DNA of 64,000 nt from UBA1388 sp964555515 (GCA_964555515.1 CAZKSJ010000002.1:1-64000), one strand, 5' to 3'. Positions 52,891 through 60,847 are shown, counted from the stretch's first letter. Numbers and translations: made by a program. Notes: generated by a model not told the origin, from the letters alone.

Positions 52891-54090
52891 TCAATGCTGC
52901 TTGCCGCGTTCCTTCCAGATGAATTTGTTGTAGGCAAAAAAGTTCCAGAAGAGCCCTAAGACTATTCCGATCATGACGTATAAAGTACCGCTATCAAAAG
53001 TAAAAGCCAAAGGCCAACTGAAGTTGAAAATCGCAAATATGCCAAAAATTCTTTCTCCGAAAAAAGCGACTAATAATTGAATGAGAATTGAACCTGCCGA
53101 GGTCACATTAAACTGCAGGAACTTAGCTGGTAACTGCGCAAGCGGTAATTTTCTGTCAGCAAAAGTCCACATGTTGTTGAGCGCAAAGTTGCTCCCAATC
53201 GCCACTTCAATGCTTAAAAATGTCGCGACTAAGTAATTGGTGACGGCAAAGAAACTGAAGACTGGCAAAATATATCTAAACAACTGCAAACTAAGTAACT
53301 GCACCACTGTCCCAGTGCCCCCAACAACTAAAAATTTAAAGACTCGATGATTCAAGATTTCTTGAATTCTCACTCTAAAAATAAACAGTAGGGTGTTTTT
53401 GATATATTCAGGCCCCAATTTTGACTCTCCCTCTGTCCGGTCAACAAACTGAAAAGGTACTTCTCTAATATCAAAGCCTGCCTTCACGGCTGAATAGAGA
53501 AACCCAATCTGGAAAGTGTAACCAAAAAACTGAGCAGAATCCAACTTATCATGAACCGTTTGATATACTTTTTTAGAAATTGCCCGATAGCCGGTAGTCC
53601 AGTCCCGAATTGAGAAGTTTGTTAAAACCGCCATAATGATCCAATTGCCCACCACACTTAAGAGCTTGCGATGAAAACCCCAGTTTTTGGGGATGCCTCC
53701 GCCAGGAATATAGCGAGAGCCGAGCACCATGTCGGCACCGTTGTCGATCTCTGCTAAGAAGTCAGGAATTTTTGTGGGGTCATGTGAGAGGTCGGCATCA
53801 AACTCAAAAATCACATCTGCTTGTAGATGATTAAAAGCTTCTGCCATGCCTTTTAGGTATGCCCCACCCAAGCCAGATTTTTTTTGATTGACTAAAAGAT
53901 GAACATTTTTATAACGCTTAGCTAACTCCTCAACTAGCTGATATGTTTTATCTGGCGAAGTGTCATCCACCACCAAGATACCCATTTGCCAATGATCAAT
54001 TTTGGCAAATACTTCCAACAATCTTTTGATGACTCTTTCAATGTTGGCTCGTTCATTGTAGGTGGGAATAACGACAATCGCTCGTTTCAT
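52891..54090 (-). CDS. DPM1-like GT2 fused to a GtrA domain, 399 aa
   Basis: Two-domain protein. Residues 1-235 are a dolichyl-phosphate mannose synthase-like GT2: VVIPTYNERANIERVIKRLL, ILVVDDTSPDKTYQLVEELA, GLGGAYLKGMAEAF, FEFDADLSHDP, FVDRTEGESKLG. Residues about 250-395 form a four-helix GtrA-like membrane domain (FKFLVVGGTGTVVQLLSLQL, SNFALNNMWTF, NKFIWKERGKQH). This architecture is known from bacteria and archaea and anchors synthesis, or flips the product, at the membrane. The ATG overlaps the gmd stop by ATGA. Confidence 0.92.
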   Translation of the reverse strand: MKRAIVVIPTYNERANIERVIKRLLEVFAKIDHWQMGILVVDDTSPDKTYQLVEELAKRYKNVHLLVNQKKSGLGGAYLKGMAEAFNHLQADVIFEFDADLSHDPTKIPDFLAEIDNGADMVLGSRYIPGGGIPKNWGFHRKLLSVVGNWIIMAVLTNFSIRDWTTGYRAISKKVYQTVHDKLDSAQFFGYTFQIGFLYSAVKAGFDIREVPFQFVDRTEGESKLGPEYIKNTLLFIFRVRIQEILNHRVFKFLVVGGTGTVVQLLSLQLFRYILPVFSFFAVTNYLVATFLSIEVAIGSNFALNNMWTFADRKLPLAQLPAKFLQFNVTSAGSILIQLLVAFFGERIFGIFAIFNFSWPLAFTFDSGTLYVMIGIVLGLFWNFFAYNKFIWKERGKQH

Positions 54091-55064
54091 GCTTGCCCTT
54101 TTTGCTCTGCTGCCAGTTCAGCTTCTACCATTATTTTCACCAATTCTTCAAAGTTTGTCTTAGGTTCCCAACCCAGTTTTTGCTTAGCTTTACTAGGATC
54201 GCCAATCAGCAGATCAACTTCTGCCGGACGATCATATTTAGGATTGTGCTGATATACCTCTTCCCAATTGGCGATACCAGCCACCTGACAAGCTTTTTCC
54301 AAAAAATCCCGCACTGAGTGAGTCTGGCCAGTCGCAACAACGAAGTCTTCCGCCTTCTCCTGCTGCATCATTAACCACATGGCTTCCACATAATCTTTGG
54401 CATAACCCCAGTCGCGCTTTGATTCAAGGTTACCCAGCTCAACGTGTTGCTGCTTGCCAAGCTTAACTCTAGCCACACCATTAGCAATTTTTCTGGTGAC
54501 AAATTCTAAGCCGCGACGGGGCGATTCGTGATTGAACAAAATCCCAGAAACAGCGAACAAGTCATAAGATTCGCGGTAGTTGACGGTGATCCAGTGACCG
54601 TATACTTTGGCAACTCCATAGGGAGATCTGGGGTAAAAAGAAGTATTTTCGTTCTGGGGCACTTCGCGCACTTTGCCAAACATTTCACTGGAACTAGCTT
54701 GATAAAATCGAGTATGCGGTGACGCCAAACGGACTGCTTCCAACATTCTCACCACGCCGAGTGCCGTAAACTCACCTGTGAGGACGGGTTGTTCCCAACT
54801 TGTCTGCACAAATGACTGGGCGGCTAAGTTGTAGAACTCGTCTGGTTGAATGTCTTTTAAGGCGAAAGTAACTGAGTGTTGATCAATTAAATCACCAGAA
54901 ACTAGTTCAAGGTTGGGGTGATGAATAAGGTGTTCAATTCTAGCAAAGTTTTGGGTACTCGTGCGCCGAGTTAATCCATAAACTTGGTAGCCTTTGTCGA
55001 GTAATAATTCTGCCAAATAAGAACCATCTTGACCGGTAATACCAGTGATAAAAGCTTTTTTCAT
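54087..55064 (-). CDS. gmd: GDP-mannose 4,6-dehydratase, 325 aa
   Basis: Extended SDR that makes GDP-4-keto-6-deoxymannose. TGITGQDGSYLAELLLDKGY is the diagnostic GMD N-terminus. NLAAQSFVQTSWEQPVLTGE, FYQASSSEMFGKVREVPQNE and SPYGVAKVYGHWITVNYRES (YxxxK) follow, then FNHESPRRGLEFVTRKI and GNLESKRDWGYAKDYVEAMW. Length is close to bacterial enzymes. GGAGAG (55069-55074) selects ATG 55064 over the upstream frame start at 55076. The ATG overlaps the rmd-like stop by ATGA. Confidence 0.95.
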   Translation of the reverse strand: MKKAFITGITGQDGSYLAELLLDKGYQVYGLTRRTSTQNFARIEHLIHHPNLELVSGDLIDQHSVTFALKDIQPDEFYNLAAQSFVQTSWEQPVLTGEFTALGVVRMLEAVRLASPHTRFYQASSSEMFGKVREVPQNENTSFYPRSPYGVAKVYGHWITVNYRESYDLFAVSGILFNHESPRRGLEFVTRKIANGVARVKLGKQQHVELGNLESKRDWGYAKDYVEAMWLMMQQEKAEDFVVATGQTHSVRDFLEKACQVAGIANWEEVYQHNPKYDRPAEVDLLIGDPSKAKQKLGWEPKTNFEELVKIMVEAELAAEQKGQA

Positions 55065-56017
55065 TTTTCTCTCCAATACATTATTACCTGAGCCAATGTT
55101 TCTGACAAACTGAATTTTGGTTGCCAGCCGAGCTGCTTAATTTTCCGATTGTTGGCAATCACCACAGGGATATCTATAGGTCTGTCTTTACTCGGGTCAT
55201 GCTCAACCTTAATTTCGTGATCTGCAAGCTTAATCAGTTGATCAAGCACGGTTTGTACAGACACTCCTTCGCCGCTACCAATGTTATAAGACTCACCAAC
55301 CACACCTTTTTCCATCAACAACATATAAGCTTTGACCACATCTCTCACATCAGAAAAATCCCTGACGGCACTCAAATTGCCCACTTTAATGCTGCTTTGC
55401 TCTCCTCGCTCTACTTTCACAATCTGCTCAGCAAAAGCTGGAATCGCAAAGGCGGTTGTTTGTCTAGGACCCAAGTGATTAAAAGGTCTGGCATGAATAA
55501 TTTGTAGATCATAAGAACGCACGTAGGCAGCTGCGAGCATTTCCTGCGCTACTTTAGAAACTGCATATGGATTAACCGGCCGAAAAGGATGAGATTCATC
55601 AATCGGAATCTCTTCTTCTGTTAAACTTTCTCCATAGGCGTCTGCCGAACCAATACTCAACGTTCTGGCCTGGGGACAATGTACTTTGATGGCTTGAAGA
55701 ACATTTAGCTGCAAATTTAAGTTGTTCTGCATCACTTGTGCAGCTTTCTCAAAACTATCACCGGCACTGGCAAAGGCGGCCAAGTTATAGACCTCCGTAG
55801 GTGAGAGCGCCTTCATCAGCTCTGAAGTCGCCGCATAATCGGTTAAATCAACCTGATGAAAGCGCTCTTCAGGTAGCATGCCCTGCATGTAATTGGGCAG
55901 ATCACCAAAATTGGTGGTATGAATCTCTAGCTCTGGGTCGGCTTTCAACTCTTCAATCAAGTGAGAACCCGCGAAACCGGTGCCGCCAGTGACCAGAACA
56001 ACTCGTTTATTGTTCAT
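55061..56017 (-). CDS. GDP-4-keto-6-deoxymannose reductase-like SDR, 318 aa
   Basis: Extended SDR next to gmd. VTGGTGFAGSHLIEELK is the Rossmann start, NLAAFASAGDSFEKAAQVMQ the active-site loop, GSADAYGESLTEEEIPIDES the S-x-AYG motif, and NPYAVSKVAQEMLAAAYVRS the YxxxK. HARPFNHLGPRQTTAFAIPA is typical of RMD enzymes, which yield GDP-D-rhamnose, but GDP-talose synthases look similar. ATG 56017 lies inside the end of the dehydrogenase gene and has GAGAGG upstream. The longer frame from 56041 is not supported. Confidence 0.88.
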   Translation of the reverse strand: MNNKRVVLVTGGTGFAGSHLIEELKADPELEIHTTNFGDLPNYMQGMLPEERFHQVDLTDYAATSELMKALSPTEVYNLAAFASAGDSFEKAAQVMQNNLNLQLNVLQAIKVHCPQARTLSIGSADAYGESLTEEEIPIDESHPFRPVNPYAVSKVAQEMLAAAYVRSYDLQIIHARPFNHLGPRQTTAFAIPAFAEQIVKVERGEQSSIKVGNLSAVRDFSDVRDVVKAYMLLMEKGVVGESYNIGSGEGVSVQTVLDQLIKLADHEIKVEHDPSKDRPIDIPVVIANNRKIKQLGWQPKFSLSETLAQVIMYWREK

Positions 56018-57317
56018 GAACGTTGCCTCTCCCAATACCAATATATTTAAATCCCCACGCTTCTACCTGGTTTGCCAAAAATTGATTACGCGCATCAATA
56101 AACCATTGGTTTTTCTTGGCATCAACCACCGCACTGTAATCATAGTCCACTATTTCTGGCCACTCAATTAAAGCTAGCACCACATCTGCATGCTGACAGG
56201 CCTCGTCAATCGCCTGATGGAAACTCAAATCGGGATGATTTGGCAGGATCGACTTAGCAGCTACCAAAGCCTTAGGATCATAACCACACACTTTCGCCTG
56301 TTGGTCTAACAAAAAGGGGATGACTTTCAAGCTTGGCGCCTCTCTTAAATCGTCGGTGTGAGGTTTGAAGGATAGTCCCAACACTGCCACCGTCTTACCA
56401 GCCCAACCCTCGATCTGTTCACCAAAATTAGCCATCAACTTGGGGATACGATGCTCATTGAGATCAGAGATTTTGTTGAATAGATTTTCCCCTTCACCAA
56501 CCTGTCTAGAGTAATAAGCCAACTCCTTCACATCTTTGGGGAAACACGAACCACCATAGCCCACTCCCGGATACCAGTAGTGTTTACCAATACGCCGGTC
56601 ATGACTAATGGCAGCAATGACTTCTTCGACATCTGCCCCATTTTTCTCACAAAGATCGGCAATTTGATTGATAAACGTAATTCTAGTCGCCAGATAAGCG
56701 TTGGCAGCATACTTGGCCATTTGGGCAGACTCTGGCGACACTTCAATCACCTGACATTTTAGCGGTCGGTGTAGTTCTCGCAAACGATCAAAAACTACGT
56801 TCTCTCTGGCTCCCACCACTACTCGATCAGGGTGGATGGTATCTTCCACAGCCGAACCTTCTTTTAAGAATTCAGGCATGGCTGCCAAGTGGTACTTCAC
56901 CTGAGCTGATTGGCTAATAATTTTATCTAATTTTGGTAATGTACCTGGTGGAACAGTAGATTTGACCGCGACAATGGCATCAGGTTTCAAAAATGGGGCT
57001 AATTCCTTGGCTGCACTCAATAAGTAAGTTAGGTCAGCTCCACCTTCTTGATTGGAGGGCGTACCCACTGCCAAGATGACTAACTCGCTTTGCTCAATGG
57101 CAGTTTTGTAATCGGTGGTAAAAGTTAAGTTTCCCAACTTTTGTTGTTGTTTCAATAACTTTTCTAATCCTGGTTCGTAAAAAGGCACTTGGTTGTTTTT
57201 TAACTTCGCAATTTTGCGCTCGTCAATGTCTAAGCCAATCACTTTGTTGTCAAAAGAAGCAAAGACTGCGGCGGTTACTACCCCCACAAATCCCGTCCCA
57301 ATTACCGTCATCTGCAT
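56007..57317 (-). CDS. UDP-glucose/GDP-mannose dehydrogenase family protein, 436 aa
   Basis: NAD-dependent four-electron dehydrogenase making an NDP-uronic acid. GTGFVG is at 7-12, the catalytic cysteine is C258 in GYGGSCFPKDV, and AKYAANAYLATRITFINQIA lies at 201-220. VLGLSFKPHTDDLREAPSLK belongs to the C-terminal UDP-binding domain. The closest pattern is UDP-glucose 6-dehydrogenase (product UDP-glucuronate), but GDP-mannose dehydrogenases share these motifs. AAAGG precedes ATG 57317. A TATACT that overlaps the upstream stop codon (57352-57357) could start a transcript here with a leader of about 28 nt. Confidence 0.92.
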   Translation of the reverse strand: MQMTVIGTGFVGVVTAAVFASFDNKVIGLDIDERKIAKLKNNQVPFYEPGLEKLLKQQQKLGNLTFTTDYKTAIEQSELVILAVGTPSNQEGGADLTYLLSAAKELAPFLKPDAIVAVKSTVPPGTLPKLDKIISQSAQVKYHLAAMPEFLKEGSAVEDTIHPDRVVVGARENVVFDRLRELHRPLKCQVIEVSPESAQMAKYAANAYLATRITFINQIADLCEKNGADVEEVIAAISHDRRIGKHYWYPGVGYGGSCFPKDVKELAYYSRQVGEGENLFNKISDLNEHRIPKLMANFGEQIEGWAGKTVAVLGLSFKPHTDDLREAPSLKVIPFLLDQQAKVCGYDPKALVAAKSILPNHPDLSFHQAIDEACQHADVVLALIEWPEIVDYDYSAVVDAKKNQWFIDARNQFLANQVEAWGFKYIGIGRGNVHEQ

Positions 57318-57349
57318 GAGAAACCTTTCAACTTTTAAGACTAGAACAG

Positions 57350-58303
57350 CTAGTATACCACCGCCCCAGCCTGCAACTCTTCTATCAAATCCACTGGGTC
57401 ATACCACTGGTAAGCATTCAACACCCAGTCCATTAATTGTCTTGTATCAGCATACCGATCTTCGCTAGCTAAAACAACTATGATGAAACGCCTGCCCTGG
57501 TCATTGACCGCTGTGATCAAGACTTGACCTGCTTCTTCCGTCGTGCCGGTTTTAATACCAATTATCCGACTGTCGTCTTTAAGTAATTGATTGGTGTTGT
57601 ATAAAATATGTTGCTGCTTGCCAGTCACATCACTGATTACCGCCGACTGAGAGGCAACTAACTCACTCAAAAATTGATCTTTTAATACTTCCCTAGACAA
57701 AATTGCTAAATCACGCGCAGTTGTTTGATGAAACTGATTGTCAAACCCACTAGGATTGTTGAAAAATGTGTCATTCATCTGTAACCTTTGGGCGGTTTCA
57801 TTCATCTGCTGTACAAATGCCTCCTCACCTCCTGGAAAGTTTTCTGCGATGACGGTAGCCGCATCGTTGCCAGATTGAATGATGGCTGCACGTAATAAGT
57901 CGTCAATCGTTAGCCGCTCACCACCAGTCAATCCCACAGTTGTGCCTTGATATTCCGTGTTGCTGGGCACTTGCAAAATCTGTCCGGGGTTAAATGCTTG
58001 CCTCGCCACTAAGGCGGTCATTAACTTGGTGGTAGAAGCCGGCGCAAACAGCGTACTGGCATTCTTTTCAAATAGCTTCGCGCCTGAACGTTCGTCTGTG
58101 ATATAAACTGCTTGGGCCGAAGTGACTGGATCCGGCACTGAAGATGATCTAATCGCTACTGGCGCCACTTCCACTTGTGAAATTGTCACTTCAGATTCAA
58201 CCAACTCATCTAAGCCTTTAGTTGGCTCAATTGATCGGTACAAAACTAGCAACAACAAAATCACTCCAATTGTAAACAACTGGCGCTTCTTTAAGTTTGG
58301 CAC
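57350..58303 (-). CDS. dacA: D-alanyl-D-alanine carboxypeptidase (S11 family), 317 aa
   Basis: Penicillin-binding protein 5-like D,D-carboxypeptidase that trims peptidoglycan pentapeptides outside the membrane. An N-terminal membrane anchor (about 8-23) is followed by the catalytic domain with SxxK at S90/K93 (ASTTKLM), SGN at 144-146 and KTG at 251-253. The C-terminal PBP5 beta domain and amphipathic anchor helix are absent, so the N-terminal helix must hold it. The start is GTG 58303, exactly 12 nt after a TACAAT. Presence of this enzyme indicates a peptidoglycan wall. Confidence 0.94.
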   Translation of the reverse strand: MPNLKKRQLFTIGVILLLLVLYRSIEPTKGLDELVESEVTISQVEVAPVAIRSSSVPDPVTSAQAVYITDERSGAKLFEKNASTLFAPASTTKLMTALVARQAFNPGQILQVPSNTEYQGTTVGLTGGERLTIDDLLRAAIIQSGNDAATVIAENFPGGEEAFVQQMNETAQRLQMNDTFFNNPSGFDNQFHQTTARDLAILSREVLKDQFLSELVASQSAVISDVTGKQQHILYNTNQLLKDDSRIIGIKTGTTEEAGQVLITAVNDQGRRFIIVVLASEDRYADTRQLMDWVLNAYQWYDPVDLIEELQAGAVVY

Positions 58304-58309
58304 GTATTT

Positions 58310-58315
58310 ATTGTA
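58310..58315 (-). promoter_or_regulatory. -10 box (TACAAT) with leaderless GTG start
   Basis: TACAAT on the minus strand with its first base at 58315, 12 nt before GTG 58303. No Shine-Dalgarno sequence can fit between them. Confidence 0.6.
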
Positions 58316-58352
58316 TAGAAAATTAGACCAGATATATAGTCCACTCCTGGTT

Positions 58353-59783
58353 TTACTTTTCTATATGTTTAAGGTGTAACTCTGTCAACTGATCTGCTGA
58401 TAACAAAGCTGGCGCATCCATCACCGCCGTTTTACCACTAGAGGACATGGGGAAAGCAATCGCTTCTTTAAGCGAGGTTTCTCCCGCCAACAACATCACG
58501 ATTCTGTCCACTCCCAAGGCAATACCGCCGTGAGGTGGCGTCCCCAACTCAAATGCCCTCAACATGTGACCCACGCTCGCTTCAATTTCTTCATCTGAAT
58601 AACCCATGATGCGATAGGTAGCTTTGAGAAGCTCGGGTTGATGAGCTCTAATGCTGCCGCCACCTACTTCATATCCGTTGCAGATCAAATCGTACTGGCT
58701 GGTCAATATTTGCTCAATATTTTCTCCTTTGAGATGTTGTTCCACGTGCTCTGATAGAGGCATGCTAAAAGGGTTATGAGTAAATGTCCAACCTGATTTG
58801 CCATCGGCTACCTCCGCTCGATCTGCCTTATCTACCTTTTTGAAAAAAGGAAACTTAATCACCCAAGCAAAAGCAAGCAACCCGCTGTCTTTTTCAGATT
58901 CACTTCTCAAATCAAACTTATCCTGACCAAACTGCTCCATCGCTTGTTGATAGGTGAAAATGGGAAATGGTGTCTCCTTAATTTTTCCGCCAACAGCCTG
59001 GATAGATTCGATCATCATCTCTTCAACCGTGTTCATCACTTGTTTTTGATCCACAAAACTCATCTCTAAATCAATTTGGGTATGCTCAAAACCACGGTCT
59101 GCCCGCAAATCTTCGTCCCGGACACATTTGGCCAACTGAAAGTATCTTTCCACGCCAGCGGTCATTAATAACTGCTTATACTGCTGCGGGCTTTGAGGGA
59201 GGGCATAGAATTTTCCAGGCTGTAATCTGGCGGGCACGACAAAGTCACGTGAGCCTTCTTTGGTCGACTTCGTCAAGATGGGTGTCTCCACCTCCACAAA
59301 ATCTCTCTTATGGAGCGCCTCCCGAACTGCTCTTGAATAATCCGATCGGAGGACTAACGTTTGGTGCATCCTAGCTCGCCTGAGATCAAGATAGCGGTAC
59401 TGCAGTCGCACCTCTTCACTAATCTCATGGCCATCGGTATCCACCGGTATCGGCAGTTCACGCGCTGTATTTAGCACTTTGTACTCAACCACATCCACTT
59501 CAATGGTGCCTGTTGGTAAATCTGGATTGACCATTCGTTCCGGCCTTTTTTTGACTTCACCAATAATCTCCACCACCGATTCTGTGGTTAACTCACCCAT
59601 CTTTTGATATCCCACCACCTGCACTTTACCTGTCCGGTCTCTTAAGTCAACAAAAGTGAGCTTACCATGATCACGCTTGGTATCCACCCAGCCAGCTAAC
59701 TTCACCACTTGACCCACCATCTCTAAGGTGTCATCCACCATGGTTCTCACTAATTCTTTTTTTTCTGACACATTTTCAGACAT
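58353..59783 (-). CDS. aspS: Aspartyl-tRNA synthetase without GAD domain, 476 aa
   Basis: Class II synthetase of the bacterial type. The N-terminal OB fold (about 15-110) has LAGWVDTKRDHGKLTFVDLR. Motif 1 is near REALHKRDFVEVETPIL, motif 2 is VRDEDLRADRGFEHTQIDLE and motif 3 is GIALGVDRIVMLLAG. Bacterial enzymes are usually about 590 residues, with a GAD insertion between a KPDLR-like segment and the W(V)I(D)FP strand. Here KFDLRSESEKDSGLLAFAWV joins these directly, so roughly 110 residues are missing. The gene is preceded by a T-box leader. ATG 59783 has AAAGAAAG but no strong Shine-Dalgarno site. Confidence 0.95.
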   Translation of the reverse strand: MSENVSEKKELVRTMVDDTLEMVGQVVKLAGWVDTKRDHGKLTFVDLRDRTGKVQVVGYQKMGELTTESVVEIIGEVKKRPERMVNPDLPTGTIEVDVVEYKVLNTARELPIPVDTDGHEISEEVRLQYRYLDLRRARMHQTLVLRSDYSRAVREALHKRDFVEVETPILTKSTKEGSRDFVVPARLQPGKFYALPQSPQQYKQLLMTAGVERYFQLAKCVRDEDLRADRGFEHTQIDLEMSFVDQKQVMNTVEEMMIESIQAVGGKIKETPFPIFTYQQAMEQFGQDKFDLRSESEKDSGLLAFAWVIKFPFFKKVDKADRAEVADGKSGWTFTHNPFSMPLSEHVEQHLKGENIEQILTSQYDLICNGYEVGGGSIRAHQPELLKATYRIMGYSDEEIEASVGHMLRAFELGTPPHGGIALGVDRIVMLLAGETSLKEAIAFPMSSSGKTAVMDAPALLSADQLTELHLKHIEK

Positions 59784-59810
59784 TTGTACTTTCTTTTGGA
59801 GGAATCACTA

Positions 59811-59857
59811 CAAAAACACCCTCCAGTAGCTAATTACTAAATTTGCTTCCGGAGGGT
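59811..59857 (-). terminator. Intrinsic terminator of the T-box
   Basis: ACCCTCC (59851-59857 read on the minus strand) pairs with GGAGGGT (59818-59824) around a 26-nt loop, and GTTTTTG follows. It lies 28 nt before the aspS ATG and would stop transcription when tRNA-Asp is charged. Confidence 0.8.
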
Positions 59858-60010
59858 CTCTTAAACTCTAAAAGACGGTACCACCTCTTGATTAACTTGA
59901 CCAGCAATGACGGGCTTACCCGGATTGGTTGCGACCCCAACCACCTCAAACTTAAAAAATTAAGTTTTCCCACAGCGTTACCCATGGTCACAAGGGTTTT
60001 TTAAATTGTA
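59811..60010 (-). promoter_or_regulatory. T-box riboswitch leader of aspS
   Basis: On the minus strand the leader contains the T-box core GAGG-UGGUACC (59887 to 59877). The 7-nt bulge UGGUACC is the invariant UGGNACC that pairs with the tRNA acceptor end. Helix A1 is GAGG (59884-59887) with CCUC (59852-59855), and GUCU/AGAC closes helix A2. The same CCCUCC also pairs with GGAGGG to form a terminator, so the two folds exclude each other. Upstream lie three hairpins (59911-59922, 59927-59942, 59948-59967), in the places of stems III and II. TACAAT at 60010-60005 could start the transcript near 59998, with GAC at 59989-59987 a candidate specifier. A classical stem I is not clear, and the leader may extend upstream to about 60120. 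Confidence 0.8.
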
Positions 60011-60145
60011 TCCGTCATTCTACAGCCAACAAGGTTGTTTGGCAAACAACCCTCATGTCAGATCTGTTTCATCTGACGAACTATATTGCCGACTTCTCAT
60101 CATGGTTTCTGTACAACTCGCAGTATTGAATTACCGACTTACTGC

Positions 60146-60310
60146 TTGCTTCTACCCACTGAAGCGGTATAATTCTGCTTTGGTATGTCATCACTACACA
60201 TCTCTGCCACTGTTCAAATTAACCTTTTTAAGGTGTTTGGGGTTGTGGATTAAGTAATGTAATAAATAGCAAACAACAACCCCGCACCCAACAAACATGC
60301 GGGGTTTTTT
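60146..60310 (+). ncRNA. Orphan transcription unit of about 130 nt (ncRNA or leader)
   Basis: TTGCTT (60146-60151), a 16-nt spacer and a perfect TATAAT (60168-60173) form the best two-element promoter in the gap. An intrinsic terminator ends 137 nt downstream. The only frame inside is a 22-codon one at 60185-60253. An alternative hairpin GGGGTTGT (60239-60246) with ACAACCCC (60276-60283) would occupy the first bases of the terminator stem, so it could act as an antiterminator for the 60374 gene. Stable small RNA or attenuation leader cannot be told apart from sequence. The remaining stretch 60011-60145 holds two hairpins (60031-60050 and 60057-60077) and no gene. Confidence 0.4.
60280..60310 (+). 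terminator. Intrinsic terminator
   Basis: CCCCGCA (60280-60286) and TGCGGGG (60298-60304) form a GC-rich 7-bp stem with an 11-nt loop, followed by six T (60305-60310). Strong on the plus strand. The minus strand after the stem is only moderately T-rich. Confidence 0.85.
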
Positions 60311-60373
60311 ATGACTAAAAGCTCCACTTGTGGAGCAAGTAGAAACAATTTTATTAATAGGTCTAATTTATTT

Positions 60374-60847
60374 ATGTCAAAACGATCATCCGAAATCCCA
60401 GCTCAAATCGATCCTAAAGTGGTACAAGATTACATGGAAATTGTTAGTCAACTTAAGTCTGGTTTTCTCAGCCCTCCTTGCATGTTATCTTTACTCTATT
60501 TTCAAACAGTCCATCAATACGGCAATGGAACTGATGAACTCTCGAGTGAGCTGGAATCAATCGAGAGTGGGGACATCGCCCCGGGTCTTGATGATCACAC
60601 TAGATACATTATTTCTCAAATTGGATATGCATATCTTATTGTTGGACAAGAATTGCACGATGCTTACATTTCTGAATTTTATCAATTATCAAATAATGGC
60701 ACTCATCTCAATGGTGGCGGCGAATCACTGCGCCAAAAATATATTCAAGAAGGAAGAAGATTACTTGGGAATATCTTATCTGACGATGAAAGAAGGTTTT
60801 TATTCACCGCTTATCAAGCATTATGTATATCTTTGAGCACAACCTGA
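60374..60847 (+). CDS. Hypothetical protein, 157 aa
   Basis: Unrecognised, soluble, helical protein (KVVQDYMEIVSQLKSGFLSP, DDHTRYIISQIGYAYLIVGQ, YIQEGRRLLGNILSDDERRF). The frame extends to 60311, just after a terminator, but ATG 60374 (MSKRSSEIPAQID) has TCTAAT exactly 12 nt upstream, consistent with the window's leaderless pattern. Its 3' end overlaps the convergent recJ gene by 34 nt. A second, shifted frame runs through the same region on this strand; it lacks a supported start. Confidence 0.6.
   Translation: MSKRSSEIPAQIDPKVVQDYMEIVSQLKSGFLSPPCMLSLLYFQTVHQYGNGTDELSSELESIESGDIAPGLDDHTRYIISQIGYAYLIVGQELHDAYISEFYQLSNNGTHLNGGGESLRQKYIQEGRRLLGNILSDDERRFLFTAYQALCISLSTT

Noticed and set aside
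59811..59857. Plus-strand terminator at the T-box hairpin
   Set aside because: On the plus strand the stem is followed by TCTCTTAAAC rather than a T-run, and no plus-strand gene ends there. The poly-T lies on the minus strand.
60006..60257. 83-codon plus-strand frame opposite the T-box leader
   Set aside because: It crosses a promoter and several hairpins, has an unlikely composition and no start signals. The region is better explained as regulatory RNA.
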